Below, piece after piece: positions 33,258 through 42,636 of a stretch of 54,778 nt of DNA (its first letter is position 1; each line of letters begins with the position of its first letter). Location: NCBI GenBank assembly GCA_947175175.1, contig CAMWLV010000006.1, positions 1 through 54,778 of the forward strand, in the 5' to 3' direction. The stretch is from an uncultured Lachnospiraceae bacterium. Its GTDB lineage: Bacteria; Bacillota; Clostridia; Lachnospirales; Lachnospiraceae. A program made the position numbers and the translations under genes. The notes beneath the pieces are model-generated. The model did no database searches. It was not told where the DNA came from and saw only the letters and a list, made by a program, of their open reading frames with translations.

Positions 33258-33461
33258 AAATTTTCCTCTTTATCGTCCGTGATCATAAAACATGCTTATA
33301 CAAAGGATATTCTATCATTATTTTTATATTCCTACAAGGTATTTTTGAATAGTAGAAGTGTGAAATTTTTGTCAAAAGGTAAAAGACATTGACCATGGAA
33401 ATTCTATCGGCTATACTATGAAAAGGAAAGAGGCTGAGAAGAGAGGAGGATAAAAGGTAAG

Positions 33462-35015
33462 ATGCGAAGGAATGATACAACAAACGAAAATCCAAATCTG
33501 CAGAATCAGAATGGCGCTGCCGGGGCGGCGAATGATTTTGAGTTTCTGCAGGAGAAGATCAAAGAGCGGCCAATTAATAAAAAAAGGCTTTTGAAGCGCA
33601 CGATCATCACAGCTTCCATGGCAGTTCTTTTCGGTTTGCTGGCATGTTTATCGTTTTTGCTGTTGGAACCTGTTCTCAACAACTGGCTTTATCCTGAGGA
33701 GGAGCCAGAGGTGGTGACATTTCCGCAGGAACAAAATGAGATGCTCCCGGAGGACATGCTCACCGAGGGGACAACTGCAATTCAGGAAGAGACTGAGGAG
33801 AATGCTTCCTATAGCAGTGAGGAGGGGCAGAATTCGGCGTCTGGGACGAATGGCGCGGAAACGGAGAGCAGCGTTGGAGAGACAGATGAAGAAGATCAGG
33901 AGATTAGTGCAGGGGAAGAAAGTTCAGATGCAGCAGATGTGAATCAGGAGCATTTGAATGAAAAAGATCCGGCAGAAGACGATTCAAATACAGAGGGCAT
34001 GGGTGCGGAAAATTTAACCGGAAATCTGGAGGAGACTGCGCCAATCGAACCATTAAAGCCATATCAGACACAATATGAGGAGTTGTATAAGATTTACAAT
34101 GAAGTCCAGACGAGTATGGTGACAGTCACGGCAGTGCACTCTGATGTGGACTGGTTCAACAACACATATCATAGCGAGGGAACGACGGCAGGCGTTATTA
34201 TTGCAAACAATAACCGGGAGCTTTTGATACTCAGCAGGAAATCCTCGCTGGATGGCGCAGAGACAATCCGGATCAGCTTCTGCAACGGCGTTGATGCGGA
34301 TGCTGTGATCAAGCAGTATGATCAGAATACCGATCTGGCAGTTCTGGCGGTGGATTTGAAATATATAGGAAGTGATACACTGGATTCCGTTACAGTCGCA
34401 GTGCTGGGAAGTTCACTCTCCTCCGGCATGACAGGAACACCGGTGATCGCGGTCGGCAATCTCTTCGGCTACAAGGACACAGTCTGCTATGGAATGGTCA
34501 CGTCAAAGAACAATGTCATCACAATGGCAGACAGTGAGTATAAACTGATGACTACGGATATTTACGCAGGAACAAATCCGAGTGGAATCCTTGTCAATAT
34601 GGACGGGGAGGTGATTGGCATCATTGACAATAGCCATAATCATGATGACACCAGAAATCTTCTCTCGGCAGTGGGAATTACCGAGTTGAAAGGATTGATC
34701 TCGAAGCTTTCCAATGGAGAGCATATTCCCTATCTTGGAATCTATGTTCAGGATATCTCTGCGCAGACAAGAGCAGAGCTAAAAATTCCGCAGGGGGCGT
34801 ATATTGTCAATATCGATATGGATTCACCAGCCATGTTGAAAGGAATCCAGAAAGGTGATATTCTAATAAAAGTCGGTTCGCGGGATATCAGGAGCGCCGC
34901 AGACTACATGAATATACTGCGGAATGCCCAGGCAGAAAGCAGCATAAATATAGTAGTGCAGCGGGCAAGTGTCAATGATTATAAGGAAATGCACTTTGTA
35001 ATTCAGGTGGAGTAG
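33462..35015 (+). CDS. HtrA/DegP-like trypsin-fold protein with PDZ domain, probable pseudoprotease
   Basis: TM plus acidic linker; YDQNTDLAVLAVDLKYIG, IAVGNLFGYKDTVCYGMVTSK, GILVNMDGEVIGI; C-terminal PDZ SPAMLKGIQKGDILIKVGSRDI. Confidence 0.85.
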   Translation: MRRNDTTNENPNLQNQNGAAGAANDFEFLQEKIKERPINKKRLLKRTIITASMAVLFGLLACLSFLLLEPVLNNWLYPEEEPEVVTFPQEQNEMLPEDMLTEGTTAIQEETEENASYSSEEGQNSASGTNGAETESSVGETDEEDQEISAGEESSDAADVNQEHLNEKDPAEDDSNTEGMGAENLTGNLEETAPIEPLKPYQTQYEELYKIYNEVQTSMVTVTAVHSDVDWFNNTYHSEGTTAGVIIANNNRELLILSRKSSLDGAETIRISFCNGVDADAVIKQYDQNTDLAVLAVDLKYIGSDTLDSVTVAVLGSSLSSGMTGTPVIAVGNLFGYKDTVCYGMVTSKNNVITMADSEYKLMTTDIYAGTNPSGILVNMDGEVIGIIDNSHNHDDTRNLLSAVGITELKGLISKLSNGEHIPYLGIYVQDISAQTRAELKIPQGAYIVNIDMDSPAMLKGIQKGDILIKVGSRDIRSAADYMNILRNAQAESSINIVVQRASVNDYKEMHFVIQVE

Positions 35016-35024
35016 TCAGTGTAC

Positions 35025-35186
35025 TTAGGAACTGTTCAAAAATAACTTTTAATATTGCTTGTCTTTTTCTCCGATTGTACCACTCAAAAATCAGTTACAT
35101 AGCCCACTATGCGCCTGATTTTCGAGCGGCACTCTCGAAGAAAAATCCTACGCACTATTTAAAAGTTATTTCTTAACAGTTCCTTA
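35025..35186. repeat. Copy B, MITE-like element with about 28 bp TIRs
   Basis: TTAGGAACTGTTCAAAAATAACTTTTAA at 35025; right end reverse complement TAAGGAACTGTTAAGAAATAACTTTTAA. Confidence 0.8.
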
Positions 35187-35227
35187 GGATAAATGCTGCG
35201 AGTAATTTAAGAAAGGATTTTTATAAA

Positions 35228-36166
35228 ATGAAGTATATTAAGGATTATAAAGACGGAGACAGAGTATTTGACATCTATTTCTGCAAGTTCAAAAGTTCTG
35301 CAATAACCAAAAATGGAAAAAGCTATGACAATGTGATTCTTCAGGACAAGACAGGCACGCTTGACGCCAAGATCTGGGATCCAAATAATGTCGGGATCGC
35401 AGACTTTGAGGCGATGGACTATATCGAAGTGTACGGGGAAGTTACAAGCTTTAACGGTGCACTGCAGGTCAACGTGAAGCGTGTACGCAGATGCGAGAAA
35501 GGGGAGTACGACGAGAGTGAGTACATGCCTGTGAGCAAGAAGAATCTGGACGAGATGTACACGGAGCTGCTGCGCATCATTGACAGTATCCAGAATACAT
35601 ATCTGAAAACATTATTAAGAAAGTTTTTCGTGGAGGACGAAGCGTTTGCAGCAAGATTTAAGAGGGCATCGGCGGCAAAGTCGGTCCATCATGGTTTTAT
35701 TGGCGGACTCCTGGAGCATACGCTCAGTGTCACAAAACTCTGTGAATATTACTGCACTGCGTATCCAGTCCTAAACCGCGACCTGCTCCTTGCAGCAGCG
35801 ATCTGCCATGACATAGGGAAGACAAGGGAGATTAGTGCATTTCCCACAAATGATTACACAGACGAGGGACAGTTTTTGGGTCATATCGTAATGGGTTCCG
35901 AGATGATTGGACAGAAAGCAAGAGAAATCTCCGGATTTCCGCCGATGCTTGAGATGGAGTTGAAGCACTGCATACTCGCGCATCATGGGGAATATGAGTA
36001 TGGTTCACCCAAGAAGCCGGCACTTATAGAGGCATTGGCGCTCAACTACGCAGATGATACAGATGCAAAGCTGGAGACATTTACAGAGATTCTGGAATCC
36101 TCACAGGAAATGGGCTGGCTGGGATATAACAGACTGTTTGAGTCAAATCTAAAGAGAACGATGTGA
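35228..36166 (+). CDS. YhaM-family 3'-5' exoribonuclease (OB-fold plus HD domain)
   Basis: VILQDKTGTLDAKIWDPN; SVHHGFIGGLLEHTLSVTKLC; AAAICHDIGKTREIS. Confidence 0.9.
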   Translation: MKYIKDYKDGDRVFDIYFCKFKSSAITKNGKSYDNVILQDKTGTLDAKIWDPNNVGIADFEAMDYIEVYGEVTSFNGALQVNVKRVRRCEKGEYDESEYMPVSKKNLDEMYTELLRIIDSIQNTYLKTLLRKFFVEDEAFAARFKRASAAKSVHHGFIGGLLEHTLSVTKLCEYYCTAYPVLNRDLLLAAAICHDIGKTREISAFPTNDYTDEGQFLGHIVMGSEMIGQKAREISGFPPMLEMELKHCILAHHGEYEYGSPKKPALIEALALNYADDTDAKLETFTEILESSQEMGWLGYNRLFESNLKRTM

Positions 36167-36214
36167 GTAATGTGGGAAGAATGGTGGATTGTTTATGATT
36201 ATTGGGGGATTAAA

Positions 36215-37651
36215 TTGGAGTACAGAAAAGATGATGTTGTAACAGTAGAAATTCAAGATATGGGAATGGATGGGGAGGGCATTGGGAAGATTGATGGTTT
36301 TACCTTTTTTGTGAAAGATGCGGTGATCGGAGACAAGGCAGAAGTCAAGGTCATGAAGGTGAAAAAAGGGTATGCATACGCCAGGCTTATGAATATAATG
36401 GTTCCCTCTCCAAACCGCAGGGAACCCAAATGCATGTATCATAGGCAATGCGGCGGCTGTCAGATACAGGCTCTTGACTATAAGGCACAATTGGCTTTTA
36501 AAGAGAATAAAGTTAAAAATAATCTGAACAGAATCGGCGGATTTTCCAAGGAGCTGATCGAACAGGTGATGGAGCCGATTGTGGGAATGGAAGAGCCTTT
36601 TTATTATCGGAATAAAGCCCAGTTTCCAATCGGCATGGACAAAAATGGTGAGCCAGTGGCAGGTTTCTACGCCGGAAGAACCCATTCGATCATACCCAAT
36701 ACGGACTGTGCGCTGGGCGTAAAGGAAAATAAAATTATTCTGGAAATATTGTTAGATTACATGAAAAAATACAAGATAACGCCATACAATGAAGTGACAG
36801 GCAAAGGACTAATCCGCCATATCCTGATACGAAAAGGCTTTACGTCAGGGGAAATCATGGTGTGCGTCATTATAAATGGTGAAAAACTCCCTCAGGAGGA
36901 CAAGCTGGTGGAGGTGCTCAAAAAAGTCAGAGGCATGACAAGCATTTTTATCAATATCAACAAAGAAAATACAAATGTTATCATGGGAAAAATATGCCGC
37001 ACAATATGGGGCCAAGATACGATAAGCGATGTGATTCATATGCGGAGCATAGAGAGCATTAATGCGGGAAAGGCTGTTGAACTATCAGACGACAATGGGA
37101 TAACATTTGCCATCTCACCGCTGTCCTTTTATCAAGTAAATCCAGTCCAGACAGAAAAGCTATATAGTCTCGCGCTGGACTATGCAGGGCTGACTGGAAC
37201 AGAGACGGTGTGGGACTTATACTGTGGCATCGGTACGATTAGTTTATTTATGGCGAAAAGGGCAAGACAGGTCTACGGTATTGAAATCGTGGAGCAGGCA
37301 ATCGTGGATGCGAGGGAGAATGCGCGGCGCAACCATATCGAGAACGTGCAGTTCTATGTAGGGAAGGCGGAGGAGGTACTTCCCAGACTTTATGAAAAGG
37401 AGGGCATCTATGCAGATGTCATTTGTGTAGACCCGCCACGCAAGGGCTGTGATGCGGCATGTCTGGAAACAATCGTGAAGATGACACCGAAACGCATTGT
37501 CTATGTAAGCTGCGACAGTGCCACACTTGCAAGAGACTTGAAGTATTTGTGCGCGAATGGGTATGAGTTGAGGCGCGTCAGGGCGGTGGATTTATTTGCG
37601 CAGACGGTGCACGTAGAGGTAGTAATAATGATGCAGCTTGTGGAAAAGTGA
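36215..37651 (+). CDS. rlmD: 23S rRNA (uracil-5-)-methyltransferase RumA/RlmD family
   Basis: TRAM-like N-terminus; CMYHRQCGGCQIQALDY; VWDLYCGIGTISLFMAKRA; VDPPRKGCDAACLETI; C-terminal DLFAQTVHVEVVIMMQLVEK; probable TTG start. Confidence 0.93.
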   Translation: MEYRKDDVVTVEIQDMGMDGEGIGKIDGFTFFVKDAVIGDKAEVKVMKVKKGYAYARLMNIMVPSPNRREPKCMYHRQCGGCQIQALDYKAQLAFKENKVKNNLNRIGGFSKELIEQVMEPIVGMEEPFYYRNKAQFPIGMDKNGEPVAGFYAGRTHSIIPNTDCALGVKENKIILEILLDYMKKYKITPYNEVTGKGLIRHILIRKGFTSGEIMVCVIINGEKLPQEDKLVEVLKKVRGMTSIFININKENTNVIMGKICRTIWGQDTISDVIHMRSIESINAGKAVELSDDNGITFAISPLSFYQVNPVQTEKLYSLALDYAGLTGTETVWDLYCGIGTISLFMAKRARQVYGIEIVEQAIVDARENARRNHIENVQFYVGKAEEVLPRLYEKEGIYADVICVDPPRKGCDAACLETIVKMTPKRIVYVSCDSATLARDLKYLCANGYELRRVRAVDLFAQTVHVEVVIMMQLVEK

Positions 37652-37666
37652 AGAATTTGACGGTCT

Positions 37667-37737
37667 AAACCACAACATCTTGTGGTTTGAGGGCGAAAAT
37701 TGGCGAAAAATGCAACCAATTTTTGCCCTATTTTTTT
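37667..37737 (+). terminator. Tandem hairpins after rlmD, second with T tract
   Basis: AAACCACAA catc TTGTGGTTT, then GGGCGAAAATTGG...CCAATTTTTGCCCtattttttt. Confidence 0.85.
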
Positions 37738-37852
37738 GCCCGATTTTATAGATGCAAGTGCTCGTCTAACGACGATCACGGGGCAAAAAATGGTTTTGGG
37801 CAGGATTTGGAGAAAAAATGATGAAAAATGCGGAAAGGAGATAAGGTAAAAA

Positions 37853-38188
37853 ATGGAGAACAAACAACACCCAAGTTATGGGATGCTCCAGTTGTCAAGA
37901 TCGTCGATTGGAGGAAATGGTACAGCGTTGTTTGGCAGTTCCATCATGCACAATGATGTCATTCGGCTGACCATCTCAAATGGATTTATGGAGCGTGAGG
38001 ACAGCCAGAACAAGTATTATACTAAGACCAGCAGGAGAAACTGTATCGTGGAGGTGGACATGTCCTACACGCAGTTTGCGGAGGCGATCACATCACTGAA
38101 CATGGGCGACGGCGTTCCGGTGACGATCACAAACATCGGAGGACAGCCTGTTCCCAAGTGTCCGTATGAGGCCATATCCTTATACTAA
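37853..38188 (+). CDS. Hypothetical mobile-element protein
   Basis: MENKQHPSYGMLQLSRSSIGGNGTALFGSSIMHNDVIRLTISNGFMER; AAGGAG RBS upstream. Confidence 0.65.
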   Translation: MENKQHPSYGMLQLSRSSIGGNGTALFGSSIMHNDVIRLTISNGFMEREDSQNKYYTKTSRRNCIVEVDMSYTQFAEAITSLNMGDGVPVTITNIGGQPVPKCPYEAISLY

Positions 38189-38618
38189 GGATAAACAGAA
38201 AATGATGAGGAAGGAAGTCGGGGAGGCTGCAGACGGTATTGCAAGGAAATTGAATCAGCAGGCTGCGGAAGTAAAGAAACTGCTTGATGAAAAGCGAGTG
38301 CTGAGCAAAAGTGACCGGGAGTGGATCGTGGATGTGCTGAAAGGTGCTGGCCGGAGACTGAGCAATGACATTCCGTTCCTGAATGATTTATTTCTGGAGC
38401 AGATGGACAAAACTGTGACTGAGGCGAAGGGGGAATTTGAAAGTTATGTGCAGAACAAGATGAACAGCATCGCGTTCGAGGCACTGGCTGGGCGTATCTC
38501 AAATGATGAGCTCCATCCAGCAGTGAATATGATCCCGGGCGCAGAGGAAGTGGAACAGGTGCAGGATGGACTGCTGGATACCGATGAACAGGTGGAAGGC
38601 ATGCAGATGAACATGTAA
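38166..38618 (+). CDS. Hypothetical protein overlapping the previous gene in another frame
   Basis: Coiled-coil-like KLNQQAAEVKKLLDEKRVLSKSDREWIVDVLKGAGRRLSNDIPFLNDLFLEQMDKTVTEAKGEFESYVQ; 23-nt overlap. Confidence 0.6.
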   Translation: MRPYPYTKDKQKMMRKEVGEAADGIARKLNQQAAEVKKLLDEKRVLSKSDREWIVDVLKGAGRRLSNDIPFLNDLFLEQMDKTVTEAKGEFESYVQNKMNSIAFEALAGRISNDELHPAVNMIPGAEEVEQVQDGLLDTDEQVEGMQMNM

Positions 38619-38674
38619 GATTATTTTATGTGCTGCATGATATTAAAAAAGGAAAGGAAAGAGGAGATAGAAAG

Positions 38675-39037
38675 ATGGTAGATGCAGGGAAAGAAACATT
38701 TGAGCTGGCCATGCTGGATGAATATCCGGTATTGTTTACAAGTGCGAGGATAGACCGGAAAACTGTACCGGAGGATTTATTCTGTTATGACGTGCGGCAT
38801 GATGATGGCGGCCAGGGTATTGCGTGCGAGGTAAAGCCACATGTGCTGGTGAACCACTGGGGGACAATCCTGTCAAAGAAAGAAATCCCTATAAAGAAGG
38901 GCGGCAGTTATTATCCCAGGGAGGATATGGATTATCTGGGGGAATCGCTCACAGTGGATGATTACATGCGGATGGATACACAGGGAATTGGAATGGAGGA
39001 AGGGAACAAAGAAAATGGGATGCAGCTGGATATGTGA
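38675..39037 (+). CDS. LPD28-domain protein
   Basis: YPVLFTSARIDRKTVPEDLFCYDVRHDDGGQGIACEVKPHVLVNHWGTILSKKEIPI. Confidence 0.75.
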   Translation: MVDAGKETFELAMLDEYPVLFTSARIDRKTVPEDLFCYDVRHDDGGQGIACEVKPHVLVNHWGTILSKKEIPIKKGGSYYPREDMDYLGESLTVDDYMRMDTQGIGMEEGNKENGMQLDM

Positions 39038-39079
39038 GGCGGTGCTTACTTTAGAAATGAAGCGGGCGCCGCCTTTTTT
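39037..39079 (+). terminator. Terminator after LPD28 gene
   Basis: AGGCGGTGC...GCGCCGCCTTTTTT. Confidence 0.7.
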
Positions 39080-39195
39080 ATGTATAGGGTGCGTAAGGAA
39101 ATCAGTAGTGTTGCTGCACGCACCCCGCGCGACGGGGAGGGAAAGTATTCCCTGCTCGATATGGAAGAAACAGGAAAAAGAAAAGGAGAGATGAG

Positions 39196-39810
39196 ATGTC
39201 AAGACTATTTTGCAACAGCCCACAGTTATGTGTGCTGGAAAAACAGATGCAGCAGCCACCGGGATACCGTCCGAGGGGAGGCGGTATCTGTATCATGAAT
39301 GAGGCAGAGTGGAGGAGCCGTGGGAATTACTCGGAGATTGTAGACTGTGTCATCAGCAGGATTCAGATGGAGCATCTGAAAAAGAGGATACAGGAAATCT
39401 TTCAGGAAGCAGGAGAAGAGTATATCTTTCGAAACCAGACACACAGAAATATTTTTCATTCCCTGTTTATAGGGAGAAAGTCAGAAAGCCTCTGCAGGCA
39501 CAGGAACTATGCTGCAGCGGTTTTTCTTTTGTCTGCAGATGGCGGTTTATGGGAAAGGACGAAACGGCATGTGGCGGATACAGGGATCTACTTTGACCGT
39601 ATCCGTCTCGGAGGTGTCACGCTGGAACAGTATATATTATTCTATGCGGCGAAGGATGTCTATAACGGCACGAAGCATATCCGCCTGTCGGAGCTTGCGG
39701 ACAGGGAGCTGATAGCGGATGGCATGCTGCGCCTTATCGTGAATGCATTTGTGATCGAGAAATGCGGCGTGGAGATTATTTCAGGACAGGAGGGATGGAA
39801 TGCGGGTTAG
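39196..39810 (+). CDS. Hypothetical protein, possibly DUF6075-like
   Basis: FRNQTHRNIFHSLFIGRK...YAAAVFLLSADGGLWERTKRHVADTGIYFDRIRLGGVTLEQYILFYAAKDVYNG; overlaps next gene. Confidence 0.5.
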   Translation: MSRLFCNSPQLCVLEKQMQQPPGYRPRGGGICIMNEAEWRSRGNYSEIVDCVISRIQMEHLKKRIQEIFQEAGEEYIFRNQTHRNIFHSLFIGRKSESLCRHRNYAAAVFLLSADGGLWERTKRHVADTGIYFDRIRLGGVTLEQYILFYAAKDVYNGTKHIRLSELADRELIADGMLRLIVNAFVIEKCGVEIISGQEGWNAG

Positions 39811-41437
39811 GATTTCAGGAAATGGGAGAGCCAGGGACGTGGAGCTGCCGTTGCCAGATGCGCAGCTGGCATGGCAGATGGAGCAGATCTGGGATGGGAG
39901 TGGGGATTTGAACTGCATACTGGAGAGCGCATGTGGTGACCGGAATCCGCTGCGGAGTCTTACAGGACAGAAAGTAAACATGGATGAGATCAATTTCTTT
40001 GCAAGAAGGCTGGACAGTTTTACGGCATACGAACGGAGTGTGCTGGAGACATGCGCATATGAAAAGGGAATGGGAACAATAAAAGACCTCATCAACCTTA
40101 CATACAGCATGAAGGGACTTTCCCTGCTCACGGATTTTTCCAATGCAGTGCAGGTCGCAAGACGCCTTTATATGGATGAATTTTCGGGAATATCTGAAGA
40201 GGAGGGCAGGCGGATAAACTTCATGGACTACGGACAGAAAGTCCTGGCGGAAGGAAAATGTAAGATCCTGCCTTATGGTGTTTTCGTGGAAAACGGCTTT
40301 GAGATGCAGGAGGTGTACAATGGCAGGACATTCCCCAAATACTGGTATGATACGGATAAGACCGTGGCGGTACTGGAAATGAAAAATAAGGCGGGGGATA
40401 AAGAATTTCTGTACCTTCCCACGGACATTCATTCCGTGAATATGATGAAGAAAAGGCTGCAGGTGTCAGACCTGCGGGATTGCAGTGTGGAAGGAGTCCA
40501 TAACCTGCGGCTTCCGGAAAGCCTTGTACCGACGCCGGAGAAGCTTGACTGCGTGGAAGCCCTTACTTATTTTAATGAGATGTGCCAGAAGGTATGCTGT
40601 TTTGATGCGGAGCAGATGGAACGGCTTGCAATGGCCGTGGCGTTTACAGGTGCAGAAAAGTATACGGATATCACATATGTGGCAGGGTGCCTGAAGGAGT
40701 TTGAGATCCATCTGTCCATACACAGCGATGAGGAGTATGGCAGGTTCCTTGTGACGGAGTCGGGGCTGTTTGATGTGGACGATCTGCTGCTTTCCCATAT
40801 TGATTATGCCGGCCTCGGCGCTGACGCGAGGGACGGGACGCTTGTGGCGAGCGCATATGTCTCGGGAGGTTTTGTCGGTGCGGTGAGAAAGATCCATGAA
40901 TACCTAGAGTATAAAGGGGAATTTGCAGACCCGCTGGAAATAGATGAGGGCTGCTATGATGAATTCTGTCTGTACAGCCCGCTTACAGGAGGACTCTCTG
41001 TGGATGGGGAGGATGCAGGAAACCTGTGCGCCGGCGACCTGACAGCATACGGGGAGCAGATCATGGATGCCATAAAAAAGGATGAAGGCCCGGACGGGCA
41101 GGTGAGGGGACTCATGCATTATTTTGACAGGGACAGGGCCGTGGCGGCAAAGGTGGCTGCTGCATGGCCGTCCGTGAGGGAGGTGGAAGGAGAGCTGTAC
41201 GGCGTCCTGAAGTGCAGGATCACAGAACCACTGACAGATGAGGAGACCAGTATTTTAAAAGATTACTGGACCGGACAGATGAGTGACGGGTGGGGAGAGA
41301 GCTTCGAGCAGCATCCCATCCATACCGGAGACGGGGACCTCTATGTAAGCTTCTGGAACCACAGTGATTCATGGAAGGTGATGACAGCAGAAGAACTTGG
41401 GATCAGGCAGGAAGAAACGATGGCGATGTCTTTGTGA
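39800..41437 (+). CDS. ArdA-like antirestriction protein
   Basis: INFFARRLDSFTAYERSVLETCAYEKGMGTIKDLINLTYSMKGLSLLTDFSN... ArdA-type block; C-terminal ILKDYWTGQMSDGWGESFEQHPI. Confidence 0.6.
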   Translation: MRVRISGNGRARDVELPLPDAQLAWQMEQIWDGSGDLNCILESACGDRNPLRSLTGQKVNMDEINFFARRLDSFTAYERSVLETCAYEKGMGTIKDLINLTYSMKGLSLLTDFSNAVQVARRLYMDEFSGISEEEGRRINFMDYGQKVLAEGKCKILPYGVFVENGFEMQEVYNGRTFPKYWYDTDKTVAVLEMKNKAGDKEFLYLPTDIHSVNMMKKRLQVSDLRDCSVEGVHNLRLPESLVPTPEKLDCVEALTYFNEMCQKVCCFDAEQMERLAMAVAFTGAEKYTDITYVAGCLKEFEIHLSIHSDEEYGRFLVTESGLFDVDDLLLSHIDYAGLGADARDGTLVASAYVSGGFVGAVRKIHEYLEYKGEFADPLEIDEGCYDEFCLYSPLTGGLSVDGEDAGNLCAGDLTAYGEQIMDAIKKDEGPDGQVRGLMHYFDRDRAVAAKVAAAWPSVREVEGELYGVLKCRITEPLTDEETSILKDYWTGQMSDGWGESFEQHPIHTGDGDLYVSFWNHSDSWKVMTAEELGIRQEETMAMSL

Positions 41438-41526
41438 AATATCCATAAACATTCGCAATTGGGCTGGATATTGGCACAGACATGTAGTAGTGTGTGTGCT
41501 GATAAAAAAGCAAAAGGAGGATGCAT

Positions 41527-41832
41527 ATGGAATTTGAAACGGATATTTTAGACCTGTTTGTCACAGAACTGATGGAAGGCTACCGGCAAAAAATACAGCA
41601 GCAGGAGGAGGCAGCACAGTTTCTTCACAGACGCAGGGAGCTGGCAGATATGGTTGACAGGGAAATGAAGACAGAATACCCCAAGCTATACCAGCTTGTG
41701 ACTGATTATGTGTGTGCCGTTTATGACTTAAACACCATTATTCAGGAACAGCTCTATATCCAGGGGGTAAAGGACGGCATACGGCTAAGGAAACTGGTGA
41801 AGCAGCTGGAAGAGGGGGATGGAGATGTCTGA
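41527..41832 (+). CDS. Hypothetical protein
   Basis: MEFETDILDLFVTELMEGYRQKIQQQEEAAQFLHRRRELADMV; AGGAGG RBS. Confidence 0.55.
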   Translation: MEFETDILDLFVTELMEGYRQKIQQQEEAAQFLHRRRELADMVDREMKTEYPKLYQLVTDYVCAVYDLNTIIQEQLYIQGVKDGIRLRKLVKQLEEGDGDV

Positions 41833-42511
41833 AATAAGGGACATAAGGCCTTATCTTGTCTATGAAAATGTCAGGGAGAAGATTGTGTTTAAGCTGGTCA
41901 ATACAGAAAGGAACAGTGAACTGCTTGAGGATGTCCCGCATATTCCGTTCATGGACCTGTCCATCGTGTTCGGGTGTGTGGTCGGACAGAAGGAGGATGC
42001 AGTGGGATACATACTCGTCCATAACGTACACCTGAGGCTGTGGGATGTGACAGTGGAAAAACTGTTCCAGGAGGCAAGGGAAAATACACCAAAGATGATG
42101 CCGTATGAGGTGAGAAATATGGCAGAAGTAATGTGTGAAATTGAGGAAGCAGAGCATCCGGAGGAATATGACCATGACAAATGCATGGAAAAATTTTCGG
42201 ATGATGCCCCGATGTACATGCTCAGCAATAAGAAAAGGATAGAAGGTGCAGCCTGCCTGATTTATCCGAACCTGATCAGGGATCTGGCGGAAACAGTTGA
42301 CAGCAGTCTTTACATTATCCCCTCATCCATACATGAGCTGCTGCTCATCCCGGCTGAGAATGCAGATGAAGATACAAATACAGAGACAGAGAAGGAGCTC
42401 AGGGTCATGATAAAGGATATCAATGATACACAGACAGCACCTGATGAGATCCTGTCCTATTCCCTGTATTATTATGATAAGACAGAAGGCAAATTAATTA
42501 TTAAAGAATAA
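41819..42511 (+). CDS. DUF5688-family protein
   Basis: REKIVFKLVNTERNSELLEDVPHIPFMDLSIVFGCVV...YMLSNKKRIEGAACLIYPNLIRDLAETVDSSLYIIPSSIHELLLIP. Confidence 0.8.
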   Translation: MEMSEIRDIRPYLVYENVREKIVFKLVNTERNSELLEDVPHIPFMDLSIVFGCVVGQKEDAVGYILVHNVHLRLWDVTVEKLFQEARENTPKMMPYEVRNMAEVMCEIEEAEHPEEYDHDKCMEKFSDDAPMYMLSNKKRIEGAACLIYPNLIRDLAETVDSSLYIIPSSIHELLLIPAENADEDTNTETEKELRVMIKDINDTQTAPDEILSYSLYYYDKTEGKLIIKE

Positions 42512-42531
42512 GCGGGCGTCTGATCCTGACG

Positions 42532-42565
42532 GAAAAGCCGGATATGAAAAATCTGGTTTTTCTCT
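42532..42565 (+). terminator. Stem-loop between DUF5688 gene and methyltransferase gene
   Basis: AAAAGCCGGATatgaaaaATCTGGTTTTT with G-U pairs. Confidence 0.55.
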
Positions 42566-42636
42566 TGGTATTTTTGTATGGCATCATGCCTGTGCTTTTT
42601 ATTAGGACGCATTATTATAGGGAGGGAAAATTAAAT

